From Kiritimatiellia bacterium (GTDB taxonomy: Bacteria > Verrucomicrobiota > Kiritimatiellia > UBA8416 > JAIOPI01): a DNA stretch of 23,450 nucleotides. This document shows, piece by piece, positions 15,832-23,224 of this stretch (within the stretch, counting starts at the first letter, position 1; every line of letters begins with the position of its first letter). The notes under the pieces were generated by a model. It was not told the origin of the DNA. It did not search any database and was given only the letters and a program-made list of their open reading frames with translations. Position numbers and translations under genes: made by a program. The stretch lies in contig JAPKCZ010000004.1 of assembly GCA_028822745.1 (NCBI GenBank), positions 1 through 23,450 of the forward strand. The letters are read 5' to 3'.

Positions 15832-17055
15832 GTGCCCACATACGCGTATAAAGCCAAAGAAGGTCCTGAAGAAACGCTCGAAGGCGAAATCGCTGCCGAA
15901 TCGCGCCAGGCGGCATTGTCTGAGTTGGATCGCATGGGGCTCGTTGCTGTCTGGGTCGAAGAAGTAACCGGCACGCCGACGCGCGGTAAGCGCAAGGGGA
16001 AGCGCGCGCGCGCTAGGCGAATTGGTCGGGGTGACGTCACCTTGTTCACGCGGCAGTTGTCGAGCCTGACAAAATCGGGCGTCCCCATCCTGCGGTCGCT
16101 CTACACCATTCGCGATCAGGCGACCAACGCCAATTTCGCTCGTATGGTAGAGGATTTCGAACTGACCGTGCGTGATGGCAACATGCTTTCGGATGCACTC
16201 CAGAAATACCCGCATCTTTTTTCGCCACTCTATCTGGACATGGTGCGTGCGGGCGAATCCGGTGGTGTTTTGGATATGTCGCTGAAAAGTTTGGCTGCGG
16301 CTCGCGAAAAGGAAGACGATATGCGCCGTAAGGTGCAGACGGCCCTCGCTTATCCTACGCTGGTGTTGACCGTTGGTCTGCTGACGGTCTTTATCATCCT
16401 GTCATTCTTTATGCCGCGTGTTCTGGAGCTTTTTGAAAATTACGCTTTCGGTGATTTGCCATGGCCGACACAGGTCTTGGTCTCCGTGAGTACCTTCTGT
16501 GAAAAATCATGGTACTGGATCGTCATTATTCTGTTACTTGTCGCTGCCGTCACGCGACGTATGTTCACCCTCGAAAAAGGGCGCGCCATGATTGATGCTG
16601 GCGTTCTGCGTGTCCCGTTCGTGCGCACCTTTGTGCGCTATTCTGAAATTGCACGATTCGGACGAACGCTCGCTCTGCTTCTTGATGCTGGTGTTTCTAT
16701 TGATAAAAGTTTGGCGTTGAGTGCGAACACGCTTGCCAACGATGCCTTGCGTAAAGAGGTGCACGCCATTCGGCGCAGCACGGTGCAGCAAGGGGCACCT
16801 CTGTCCACGGGGCTACTGCGCGCACAACATTTCCCGCCGTTTGTGGCCAACATGGTCGGCGTTGGCGAAGAATCGGGTCGACTGGATGAGGCGCTAAATG
16901 AGGTCGCCGAATTCTATGAAAAAGAGATCGAGCAAATGACGCGTATTGCGACTAGCTTGATTGAGCCTATTCTGATTTTAACCGTCGGTGCTTTTGTCGG
17001 GTTTATTGTTGCCGCGATGCTGCTTCCTATTTTCCAACTGGGCACGGGTCTGTGA
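15832..17055 (+). CDS. gspF: Type II secretion inner-membrane platform protein GspF
   Basis: The 407-residue protein has standard GspF/PilC length and start (MPTYAYKAKEG). It contains two T2SSF domains, about 70-190 and 270-395, each beginning with FTRQL- or FGRTL-like motifs and carrying G-(E/V)-GEESG or AGESGG signatures. Membrane segments are at about 175-197, 220-240 and 377-400. GspF forms the inner-membrane platform that couples GspE to pseudopilin assembly. The start is GTG 15832; no strong ribosome binding site is visible, but the N-terminus matches the family. A 97-nt gap separates it from gspE. Confidence 0.95.
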   Translation: MPTYAYKAKEGPEETLEGEIAAESRQAALSELDRMGLVAVWVEEVTGTPTRGKRKGKRARARRIGRGDVTLFTRQLSSLTKSGVPILRSLYTIRDQATNANFARMVEDFELTVRDGNMLSDALQKYPHLFSPLYLDMVRAGESGGVLDMSLKSLAAAREKEDDMRRKVQTALAYPTLVLTVGLLTVFIILSFFMPRVLELFENYAFGDLPWPTQVLVSVSTFCEKSWYWIVIILLLVAAVTRRMFTLEKGRAMIDAGVLRVPFVRTFVRYSEIARFGRTLALLLDAGVSIDKSLALSANTLANDALRKEVHAIRRSTVQQGAPLSTGLLRAQHFPPFVANMVGVGEESGRLDEALNEVAEFYEKEIEQMTRIATSLIEPILILTVGAFVGFIVAAMLLPIFQLGTGL

Positions 17056-17152
17056 GCCTGCCCGCGGCATGAGGCCGTCGCGCTGTTCTTGGATCAAGCA
17101 TACCCCACCCACAAACCCACATACTCACATACTCCCCCGCCATGCATTGCTC

Positions 17153-17181
17153 TGGACGTCGCGATGCTGACGGTTTACTAT
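17153..17181 (+). promoter_or_regulatory. Weak candidate promoter before the major pseudopilin
   Basis: TGGACG (17153-17158), a 17-base spacer and TACTAT (17176-17181) lie about 60 nt before gspG in the 185-nt gap after gspF, the longest gap in the operon. Both boxes match only four of six consensus positions. A separate promoter for the abundant major pseudopilin would make sense. The pyrimidine-rich, CCCAC-rich stretch at 17103-17140 precedes it. Confidence 0.22.
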
Positions 17182-17240
17182 GATCGACGCTATTCAGGGC
17201 TAGGTTTCGGAAGCCCACCACGTTTTATTTGGAGGCACAT

Positions 17241-17660
17241 ATGAATGCGAAAGTGAATCGTTCCGGCTTTACGTTGATCGAGTTGATGGTTGTTGTCGTG
17301 ATCATCGCGGCGCTCGCGGGCATGGTTCTTCCGCGCGTCCTTCCAGCGTCGACGGAGGCCAAGGCCAACATCGCTAAAGGTGATATGGCGGGCATTTCGG
17401 TTGCGCTTAAGATGTTCAAGTTGCACAACGATCGTTTTCCGTCGACATCTGAGGGGTTGGGGGCGCTTATCGCAGCACCGTCGTCTGCTCGAAATTGGAA
17501 GGGGCCCTATCTCGAAAAGGTTGAAGAGCCCAAGGATCCGTGGGGCGAAGAGTATTTGTATCGTTATCCGGGAACGCACAATACCTACGGGTTCGATATC
17601 TGGTCTCTAGGGGCGGATGGGGTTGAGGGGTCCGATGACGTGCAAAACTGGTCGGAATAG
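17241..17660 (+). CDS. gspG: Major pseudopilin GspG
   Basis: The 139-residue protein has a class III prepilin leader, NRSGFTLIELMVVVV, with peptidase cleavage expected between Gly and Phe and the conserved Glu at +5. A hydrophobic N-terminal helix follows. The C-terminal GspG signature is present as DPWGEEYLYRYPG, GFDIWSLGADG and the acidic GSDDVQNW that binds calcium in this family. ATG 17241 is chosen because GGAGG (17231-17235) stands five bases before it, rather than the TTG at 17229. It forms the shaft of the pseudopilus. This is a GspG rather than a type IV pilin, which favours a secretion system. Confidence 0.95.
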   Translation: MNAKVNRSGFTLIELMVVVVIIAALAGMVLPRVLPASTEAKANIAKGDMAGISVALKMFKLHNDRFPSTSEGLGALIAAPSSARNWKGPYLEKVEEPKDPWGEEYLYRYPGTHNTYGFDIWSLGADGVEGSDDVQNWSE

Positions 17661-17674
17661 TCCCTGAGGCGTCA

Positions 17675-18076
17675 TTGAAAGCTTCTGCGATATCGAAGGA
17701 CTGTGGATTCACGCTGATCGAGGTTCTGGTCAGTCTGGTTGTGCTTTCAACAGGCATTGTTCTGGTACTTCGTGCCATGGGAACATCTGCTGGTGCCTTG
17801 TCCGCTGCTCGCGTGACGTCGCGATCGGTCTGGCTTGCCGATCAGCGCCTGGCGGAAATCGACATTGCTCGGGCGGCCGGTGAAACCGTGGCCACGGAAC
17901 GCGGTGATTTTCTCGATCCATTTACCTCGTATCGCTGGGCAATCGATGTCGAGGAGTCGAGTGAGGCTGCCGGCGCATCGTCCGAGGAGGGTGGCGTAGG
18001 ACATCTGCATCTCGAGATTTCACGTCACGGTTCGGACCGTGTGGATTTAGAGTTGGACACGCTTGTGCTTCAATAG
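17675..18076 (+). CDS. gspI: Minor pseudopilin, GspI-like
   Basis: The 133-residue protein has a prepilin leader CGFTLIEVLVSL with Glu at +5, followed by a hydrophobic helix and an S-V-W-L-A-x-x-(R)-L-A-E-I-type segment (SVWLADQRLAEI) seen in GspI proteins. The start is TTG 17675 with GAGG six to seven bases upstream, 14 nt after gspG. GspI nucleates the pseudopilus tip with GspJ and GspK, and its position just before gspJ and gspK supports the call. The tail is rich in Glu, Gly and Ser (about residues 92-107). Confidence 0.85.
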   Translation: MKASAISKDCGFTLIEVLVSLVVLSTGIVLVLRAMGTSAGALSAARVTSRSVWLADQRLAEIDIARAAGETVATERGDFLDPFTSYRWAIDVEESSEAAGASSEEGGVGHLHLEISRHGSDRVDLELDTLVLQ

Positions 18077-18088
18077 AGAAGGTCTGAC

Positions 18089-18688
18089 ATGGGAAACCAT
18101 AGCAATTTTAGTCGGGCATCCTGCCGTGCGTTTAGCTTAATCGAACTACTCGTCGTCACGGCCATTCTGGGTCTGGTGATTAGCGCCATTGGCGCGTGCC
18201 TAGCTGGCGGCTTTCGACTCTGGGATGCGGCACAGCATTTCGGTACGGGCGAATCTAGGGCGTATCTCGGCCTACACACCATGGCGCGCGACGTGCGGAA
18301 CACGTTTCCGAGTCATTCTGGCGTTGTCTTTAGTGGGGAATCCTATGAAATGGCTTTTCCTGCGATGGTTGCCAGTCTGCCTGGCGAAGCGAAAGACCAG
18401 ATTGGCACGATTCAGTATGTTTTCGAGCGCAGCGAGCAACGCGTCCTGCGTCGTATTCTGGATAGTGCGGAGCGGGTTGTTACGGAGGAAATCGCCTTGT
18501 ATCCGGTTGAAAACTTCACGTTTGTCTATCGTCAGCGACTCGCGAGCGGTGCGGCCGGTCCCGAAATGAACCTGACGACCAACATTCCCTTCGTCGTGGA
18601 CGTTCGTTTCACGCTTGAGCCAGATAGCGCTGACGCGCTGGAGTTGCATCGAACGATTGTGGTTCGTACTCGGGATGCATCCTCATGA
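18089..18688 (+). CDS. gspJ: Minor pseudopilin, GspJ-like
   Basis: The 199-residue protein begins with a prepilin-type segment CRAFSLIELLVV. The residue before the cleavage site is Ala rather than the nearly invariant Gly, while Phe+1 and Glu+5 are kept. The remainder (an AYLGLHTMARDVRN region and a long beta-rich domain) is typical of GspJ-length pseudopilins. The start is ATG 18089 with AAGG upstream, and the stop overlaps the start of the next gene by four bases (ATGA at 18685-18688), implying coupled translation. Family assignment rests on the leader, length and gene order. Confidence 0.82.
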   Translation: MGNHSNFSRASCRAFSLIELLVVTAILGLVISAIGACLAGGFRLWDAAQHFGTGESRAYLGLHTMARDVRNTFPSHSGVVFSGESYEMAFPAMVASLPGEAKDQIGTIQYVFERSEQRVLRRILDSAERVVTEEIALYPVENFTFVYRQRLASGAAGPEMNLTTNIPFVVDVRFTLEPDSADALELHRTIVVRTRDASS

Positions 18689-19500
18689 GCGTGAAACGGG
18701 GTAGTGTTCTTATTCTGGCGCTTTGGTCCCTGTTTTTTCTGGGCGCATTGGCATTGGCTGTTGCCGGGTATGTTTCGGCCGCTCTAGACAGCGCCCGATT
18801 CATGCGCAACGAAACGCAGGCGTATTTTCTGGCACGAGCCGGGGTGGACAAGGCCGTCGCTGTGGCGTTGGCTGACGAGTCGTATTACACCAATTTCCAC
18901 AAATCGCGGCACCCTGACTTGCGCAACGACTTTGAGGATCAGACGCTTGGCGATTTTGGTTCCTTTTCTGTGCAATACATGTTCATGTCAAATGTCAGCG
19001 AGGAAGCCTATGCGGTTCAGACGAACTTCGGCTTCGCCGCTTACGGTGTTGGCAGCGATACCCGTGACCGAATTAACATCGATTGGGGGGTTGAAGATCC
19101 CACCCGTCACCAATTAAAAAGTCTGGGTATCACCGAGGAGGTCGTCGACAGCATATTGTCCTACGATCCCCAATCAATTGTTGCAAATGACCGTGAACGT
19201 AGCTACTGTTCCTTCTTCGGAAGTGCTCAAGAACTGCTTGTTATTGATGGCTTTGGTATTGAGGAATACAGCCAGCTGGAACCGGTCGTTACCATTGGCC
19301 GATTTGCTTGGAAATGGCCTGAGCAATGTGTTCGAGGCGAGCAATTGCAAAGTTACGGCGGCCTCGCTGAAGGGCTTGCCGAAGTGGAGCATGCCGATGG
19401 GTCGCGAGAGGTGGTAGCCTCGTCACGAATTACGTTTGTCTTTAGAATAGATACCAACACCGCAGAAGGCGTACAATTTTTACACTGGCGTGAGCACTAA
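18685..19500 (+). CDS. gspK: Minor pseudopilin, GspK-like
   Basis: The 271-residue protein starts with KRGSVLILALWSLFFLGALAL, the GspK-type leader: Gly before the cleavage site and no Glu at +5. Next comes the usual helix ending AYFLARAGVDKAV. A central helical segment (PTRHQLKSLGITEEVVDSIL to FGIEEYSQLEPVVTI) matches the helix-rich insertion of GspK. It is somewhat shorter than typical GspK proteins (about 300-330). The ATG overlaps the end of gspJ, and its own end overlaps the next gene by 11 nt. GspK is expected to cap the pseudopilus tip. Confidence 0.85.
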   Translation: MSVKRGSVLILALWSLFFLGALALAVAGYVSAALDSARFMRNETQAYFLARAGVDKAVAVALADESYYTNFHKSRHPDLRNDFEDQTLGDFGSFSVQYMFMSNVSEEAYAVQTNFGFAAYGVGSDTRDRINIDWGVEDPTRHQLKSLGITEEVVDSILSYDPQSIVANDRERSYCSFFGSAQELLVIDGFGIEEYSQLEPVVTIGRFAWKWPEQCVRGEQLQSYGGLAEGLAEVEHADGSREVVASSRITFVFRIDTNTAEGVQFLHWREH

Positions 19501-20959
19501 AGCGACACATTCAAAAGCCCCCAAGTCGGCCCTGATCTGTGAATTGGGTACGGATTGGCTGAAAATCGTGCGTCTTGAGCACGGGCGTTCGGGCATGGCA
19601 TTGGCTGCCGTCCATATGCAGGCGCTGGACCCACTGCAAAGCGTTTCTGCCGACATGCTTCGAAGCGTGCTTGAGGAAATGGGTGCCGACGATACGCCTC
19701 TCTATTCTTGCCTGCCACGGCAGTCCGTTACGTTTCGGGCGTTGAGTCTTCCGTCAACCAAGCAGGACGAAGTGTCTGACATGATCGACCTGCAGGTCGG
19801 CAAATTGACGCCCTATTCGAAGGAAGAGATTGTTTACGACTATCTGCATGGCGGTTCCGGAGGCAAGGGGTACACGCGGGTCATGCTGGCGATTGCGCAA
19901 CGCAGTGTGCTGCGAGGGCGATACTCCCTGTTGGAGGAGGCCGGCGCCCGCGTTGCGCGAATGTCGATTAGCACGGAAGGTGTGCTGAGTTGGTATTGCG
20001 CCACCCACCGTGCCGGTGCCCGCGGCGAGGGAACGCTTGTTCTGGACGTCGACAGCGGGTTCACGGATGTGATTGTCGTTGAAGGGAATCGCTTGGCATT
20101 CAGTCGCAGCGTGCTGATTGGTGCCGTGCGTTTACATACGGATTCCCGAGGTGCGACGGACCGCTTGGCACGCGAAGTGTCGAATTCTTTGTCGGCTCTG
20201 TCCGCGGAGGCTCCCGACGTTACCGTTCGGCAAGTCGTTTTGACTGGCGCGGGTGTTGCGATTTCAGGCCTGGCCGATGCTTTAGCGAATCAATTAGGTC
20301 TTCCCGTCGATGTTGAGGATTCTCTGGACGCGATTCGCAACTTGCCTGCACAGCCGGATCTGCGCGCGGAGGCGTATCGCTTAACATCCATGACGGCGGT
20401 CGTGGGGATGGCCCTTGCGCCACAGTCCCTTGAGTTTGACCTCGAGCCCGATTCCGTACGGATGCGGCGCGAGTTGATGCTCAAGGCTCGTGGTTTGAGC
20501 AAGCTCGGCGTGTTGGTGATGACCTTAATGATGTTGCTCTCGACGTACGGAATTTCGAAGGTTCTTCTGCGTAAGTCGATGTTGCAAAACCTTGAGCAAG
20601 ATGTTGTTATGACCGAGGAGCGGGCTCGTCAGCTGACGGATCGCATGAAAATGGTCACACTTGTTCACGAACGAGTGAACGTTGATCGATCTGTCATTCA
20701 CCTCATTAAAGATGTGCATGATCGCGTTCCCAATGAGGCCGACGTCGATTTCAAATCATTCGGGTACGATGAGGCTTCAAGCACGATCAAGTTGCAGGGA
20801 ACAGGACGAACAACGCGCGACATTCGCGCCTTGGTTAAGGCTTTGGAGAGTTCGCCAATGTTACGTGGTGTGCAAGAGGGGCAGACGAAGTTCGTGCGCA
20901 AAAGCGGTCGCTACGATTTCACGCTGCAATGTACTGTGGAGAAAAGCAATGCTGGGTAA
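19490..20959 (+). CDS. gspL: GspL-like protein: PilM-type actin fold joined to a PilN-type membrane part
   Basis: The 489-residue protein starts with an actin-like cytoplasmic domain of PilM/GspL type (about 10-320). It includes ICELGTDWLKIVRLE, a PYSKEEIVYDY segment, the phosphate-binding-like LVLDVDSGFTDVIVV and the second loop VVLTGAGVAISGLADAL. A transmembrane helix follows (about 337-358), then a periplasmic coiled coil and a small alpha/beta domain (about 400-485) of PilN/GspL-C type. It would tie GspE to the inner-membrane platform. The start is GTG 19490, overlapping gspK by 11 nt; the end overlaps the next gene by 11 nt. The choice between GspL and a PilM-PilN fusion is one of naming. 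Confidence 0.83.
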   Translation: MSTKATHSKAPKSALICELGTDWLKIVRLEHGRSGMALAAVHMQALDPLQSVSADMLRSVLEEMGADDTPLYSCLPRQSVTFRALSLPSTKQDEVSDMIDLQVGKLTPYSKEEIVYDYLHGGSGGKGYTRVMLAIAQRSVLRGRYSLLEEAGARVARMSISTEGVLSWYCATHRAGARGEGTLVLDVDSGFTDVIVVEGNRLAFSRSVLIGAVRLHTDSRGATDRLAREVSNSLSALSAEAPDVTVRQVVLTGAGVAISGLADALANQLGLPVDVEDSLDAIRNLPAQPDLRAEAYRLTSMTAVVGMALAPQSLEFDLEPDSVRMRRELMLKARGLSKLGVLVMTLMMLLSTYGISKVLLRKSMLQNLEQDVVMTEERARQLTDRMKMVTLVHERVNVDRSVIHLIKDVHDRVPNEADVDFKSFGYDEASSTIKLQGTGRTTRDIRALVKALESSPMLRGVQEGQTKFVRKSGRYDFTLQCTVEKSNAG

Positions 20960-21503
20960 ACGGTTTTCTAAATTAGGGACACGTGAGCAGGCCGGCCTGC
21001 TCGTTTCATGTGTGGCCGTCGCGCTGCTCCTGATTGACAACCTTGTCGTGCAGCCTGTTGTGCGCTCATACGATGCGCTGGGTGCGGACATTAAGGTGCG
21101 GCAGAAGGAACTTGCTTATGCGCAAGGGGTTGTCGAGCTTGAGGACGAGATTAGGGAACGCTTTTCCAGCGTGGAAGGTGTTCTTGGTAAACCGCTTCCT
21201 GAACCCGTCGCGATTGATCTGATGAAAGGGCGTATTGATGAGCTGGCCAAGGGAGCAAACGTTCTGCTCTTTTCGATGAAGCATCGTCCGGTCAAGGATA
21301 TGGGCTTTTATCGTGAATATGCGGTTGAAATTGGCGAATTTGAGGCAGATGAGACCGGGCTGTTGCTGTTTTTACATAGTCTTCGTACTGAGGAAAGCAT
21401 TTATCGCATTTCCAAATTGGAGGTAAAGCCTGACCCCGAAGGCACCTTGGTTCGCGGCTCGATGCTAATCACAAGGGTTTCGATGCCGCCCGACGTCGGT
21501 TAA
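20949..21503 (+). CDS. gspM: GspM/PilO-like inner-membrane assembly protein
   Basis: The 184-residue protein has a short cytoplasmic start, one transmembrane helix (about 14-34), a coiled coil (about 40-80) and a small ferredoxin-like alpha/beta domain with the final strand LVRGSMLITRVSM. This is the GspM/PilO layout. ATG 20949 is chosen because GGAG lies upstream and it overlaps the preceding gene by 11 nt; the same frame is open from 20682, but that part runs inside gspL. It is expected to pair with the GspL-like protein in the platform. It ends the compact operon. Confidence 0.8.
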   Translation: MLGKRFSKLGTREQAGLLVSCVAVALLLIDNLVVQPVVRSYDALGADIKVRQKELAYAQGVVELEDEIRERFSSVEGVLGKPLPEPVAIDLMKGRIDELAKGANVLLFSMKHRPVKDMGFYREYAVEIGEFEADETGLLLFLHSLRTEESIYRISKLEVKPDPEGTLVRGSMLITRVSMPPDVG

Positions 21504-21611
21504 TTCGGAGCGTACGGACGGACGTGCGCTGTCTTGGGCAAGGTGCGAATGTGTGCTATTGAAAATGGCCTCTTAATATGACCCTCACTCACAGCGAATG
21601 GAACTGCCGGC

Positions 21612-23081
21612 GTGAATAATCAGGATTCAAATCCCAGTCAGGGGCGCCCCCGCGCTGAAAATGTGCTTCTCACGCGGGTTGGTGAGGATGCCGTGGTGCG
21701 CCCGCTTGAGAACGTCACGGTCGAGGACGTCAAGGGCTTCGTCGACGCTGAGCGCCGCCGATCGCGCCGCGCGTTGGTTTGGACGTCGACCTTATTGTTT
21801 TGCGTCTTCCTGTTCTTCACCATCGTCTTTCTTTCATTGGGTTTGTACATGGTTCGCGAAACGCGCCAACTAAGCGACGCCGTTCAAGCGCTGCAGGGTG
21901 CAGCCGGAAAAAACGCCCAGGCCACGGCGGACTTTTCCGATGGGATAAAATCGGTCTACCTTGCGCTCGATAACGTGGATGACCGTGTGGACCTGATCGA
22001 AAAATCAAAAATTTCGATCCACCAGGAGTATGATGCCTTGCTTGTGGACATGCAGCGTATCAAGACAGCTTCTGGCGGGGCGGATGAACGCATGGCCGAC
22101 AAGTTCGATGGCCTTGCCGGTAGGATTGAGAGCTCTGAGTCGGTGCTGCGAACGGAGTTGGACGATCTTCGTAAAACGTTTTCGGATACACTGTTAACGA
22201 TGCCCGTTGGCGCGGTTCGGCAGCCCGACGGACAGGGAGGGGCGGCATCGCTAGAGGGCATTCTGGGTGCTAGCGTGGGTGCTGACGTGGGTGCCGACGT
22301 GGGTGCCGACGTGGGTGCCGACGTGGGTGCCGACGTGGGTGCCGACGAGCATCTTTCGCCCGTGTCGGGCGATGCGATTAGCGCTCAGCAGGAAACGGGG
22401 CGTGTTGACATTGCTTCGCTTGGACCGGTCGAAAAGTCCCAAGATATCCGTGTTGTATCGTATCCGAACGGCGACCGTTTTGAAGGCGGAATACTGAATG
22501 GCCTGATGCATGGGTGGGGTGTCTACTACCACTTAAACGGGGACCGCTATGAAGGCCAATTCGAATATGACATGAAAAAAGGCTCGGGTGTCATGGTTTT
22601 CGCTTCGGGCGACCGCTACGAGGGTCAGTTTGCGTCGGATGTACGCTCGGGTAAGGGGCAACTGTACTACAAAAACGGCGACAAATACGTTGGTCATTTT
22701 GCGCAAGATGCACCTGGCGGTAATGGCGTGCTGATTCTTAAAAACGGCAATCGATACTCGGGAGCCTTTCTTGATGGTGAACGCCATGGCAACGGAACGC
22801 TAGCGTTTGCTAATGGGGATCGTTATGTCGGCGCATTTGATAACGGTATGCGCTCGGGGCGTGGAACTTATGTCTTTGCGGATGGGGGGCGCTATGTGGG
22901 CGTTTTCCACAATGGTGTGCGTCATGGAGCAGGGAAATACACTTATCCAGGCGGCGACGTTTATGAGGGGCAATTCGTCAAAGGGCAGCGCGAAGGCGAA
23001 GGTGTTTTTACGCAGGCTAATGGCAAGCGGGTCAAGGGCTTGTGGAAAAAAGGGGAGCTCATGAGGCGCCTTGCAGACTAA
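21612..23081 (+). CDS. Membrane-anchored coiled-coil protein with C-terminal MORN repeats
   Basis: The 489-residue protein has a hydrophilic N-terminus (1-50) with an Arg-rich stretch just before a transmembrane helix (about 55-80), then a helical coiled-coil-like region (about 82-200). A Gly/Ala/Val/Asp linker containing six VGAD units follows (about 222-245). The C-terminus (about 284-489) consists of eight full MORN repeats of 23 residues, such as NGDRYVGAFDNG, and a partial ninth. Positive charges before the helix predict that the MORN domain is periplasmic. MORN repeats commonly act in membrane-proximal scaffolding and sometimes bind lipid. The start is GTG 21612 with a poor ribosome binding site. 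The 108-nt gap from gspM holds no convincing promoter; TTGGGC (21534) with TATTGA (21557) is weak. Its role beside gsp genes is unknown. Confidence 0.85.
   Translation: MNNQDSNPSQGRPRAENVLLTRVGEDAVVRPLENVTVEDVKGFVDAERRRSRRALVWTSTLLFCVFLFFTIVFLSLGLYMVRETRQLSDAVQALQGAAGKNAQATADFSDGIKSVYLALDNVDDRVDLIEKSKISIHQEYDALLVDMQRIKTASGGADERMADKFDGLAGRIESSESVLRTELDDLRKTFSDTLLTMPVGAVRQPDGQGGAASLEGILGASVGADVGADVGADVGADVGADVGADEHLSPVSGDAISAQQETGRVDIASLGPVEKSQDIRVVSYPNGDRFEGGILNGLMHGWGVYYHLNGDRYEGQFEYDMKKGSGVMVFASGDRYEGQFASDVRSGKGQLYYKNGDKYVGHFAQDAPGGNGVLILKNGNRYSGAFLDGERHGNGTLAFANGDRYVGAFDNGMRSGRGTYVFADGGRYVGVFHNGVRHGAGKYTYPGGDVYEGQFVKGQREGEGVFTQANGKRVKGLWKKGELMRRLAD
22275..22346 (+). repeat. 12-bp tandem repeat (six units) coding for VGAD
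   Basis: Six head-to-tail copies of GTGGGTGCCGAC; the first has GCTGAC in place of GCCGAC and the other five are identical. A half-unit (GGGTGCTAGC) precedes it at 22265-22274. The unit is a multiple of three, so copy-number change keeps the frame and alters only linker length between the coiled coil and the MORN domain. Confidence 0.95.
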
Positions 23082-23108
23082 AAAAAGCCCACGTTCGTCA
23101 AAAACTAA

Positions 23109-23137
23109 TTGACCCAAGCGTCGATTTAGCAGATAAT
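23109..23137 (+). promoter_or_regulatory. Strong sigma70-like promoter for the last gene
   Basis: TTGACC (23109-23114) and GATAAT (23132-23137) each match five of six consensus positions and are 17 bases apart. Transcription would start near 23144 and leave a leader of about 80 nt before ATG 23225. It is the best promoter by sequence in the window, so the following gene is probably well expressed and independent of the MORN gene. No clear terminator follows the MORN stop at 23081. Confidence 0.6.
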
Positions 23138-23175
23138 CTGACAACATCCGAAGTGAATTATTCGAAAGTTAATAG

Positions 23176-23188
23176 GACTCACAGAGTC
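23176..23188 (+). other. Short inverted repeat in the leader of the last gene
   Basis: GACTC, loop ACA, GAGTC: a perfect 5-bp stem in the 5' untranslated leader about 35 nt before the start codon. It could be a small mRNA hairpin or an operator; it is short enough to be chance. Confidence 0.3.
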
Positions 23189-23224
23189 AATCTACTAGCG
23201 AGCAAATAAGAGAGGCACGGAATA

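Noticed and set aside
22275..22346. CRISPR-like array
   Set aside because: Units are 12 bp, directly adjacent without spacers, and lie within a coding frame.
22251..22497. Open frames reading THVG or TWVP across the 12-bp repeat
   Set aside because: They are shadows of the tandem repeat in other frames; the VGAD frame belongs to the long MORN protein.
23082..23108. Rho-independent terminator after the MORN gene
   Set aside because: There is an A-run but no GC-rich inverted repeat followed by T residues on the plus strand.
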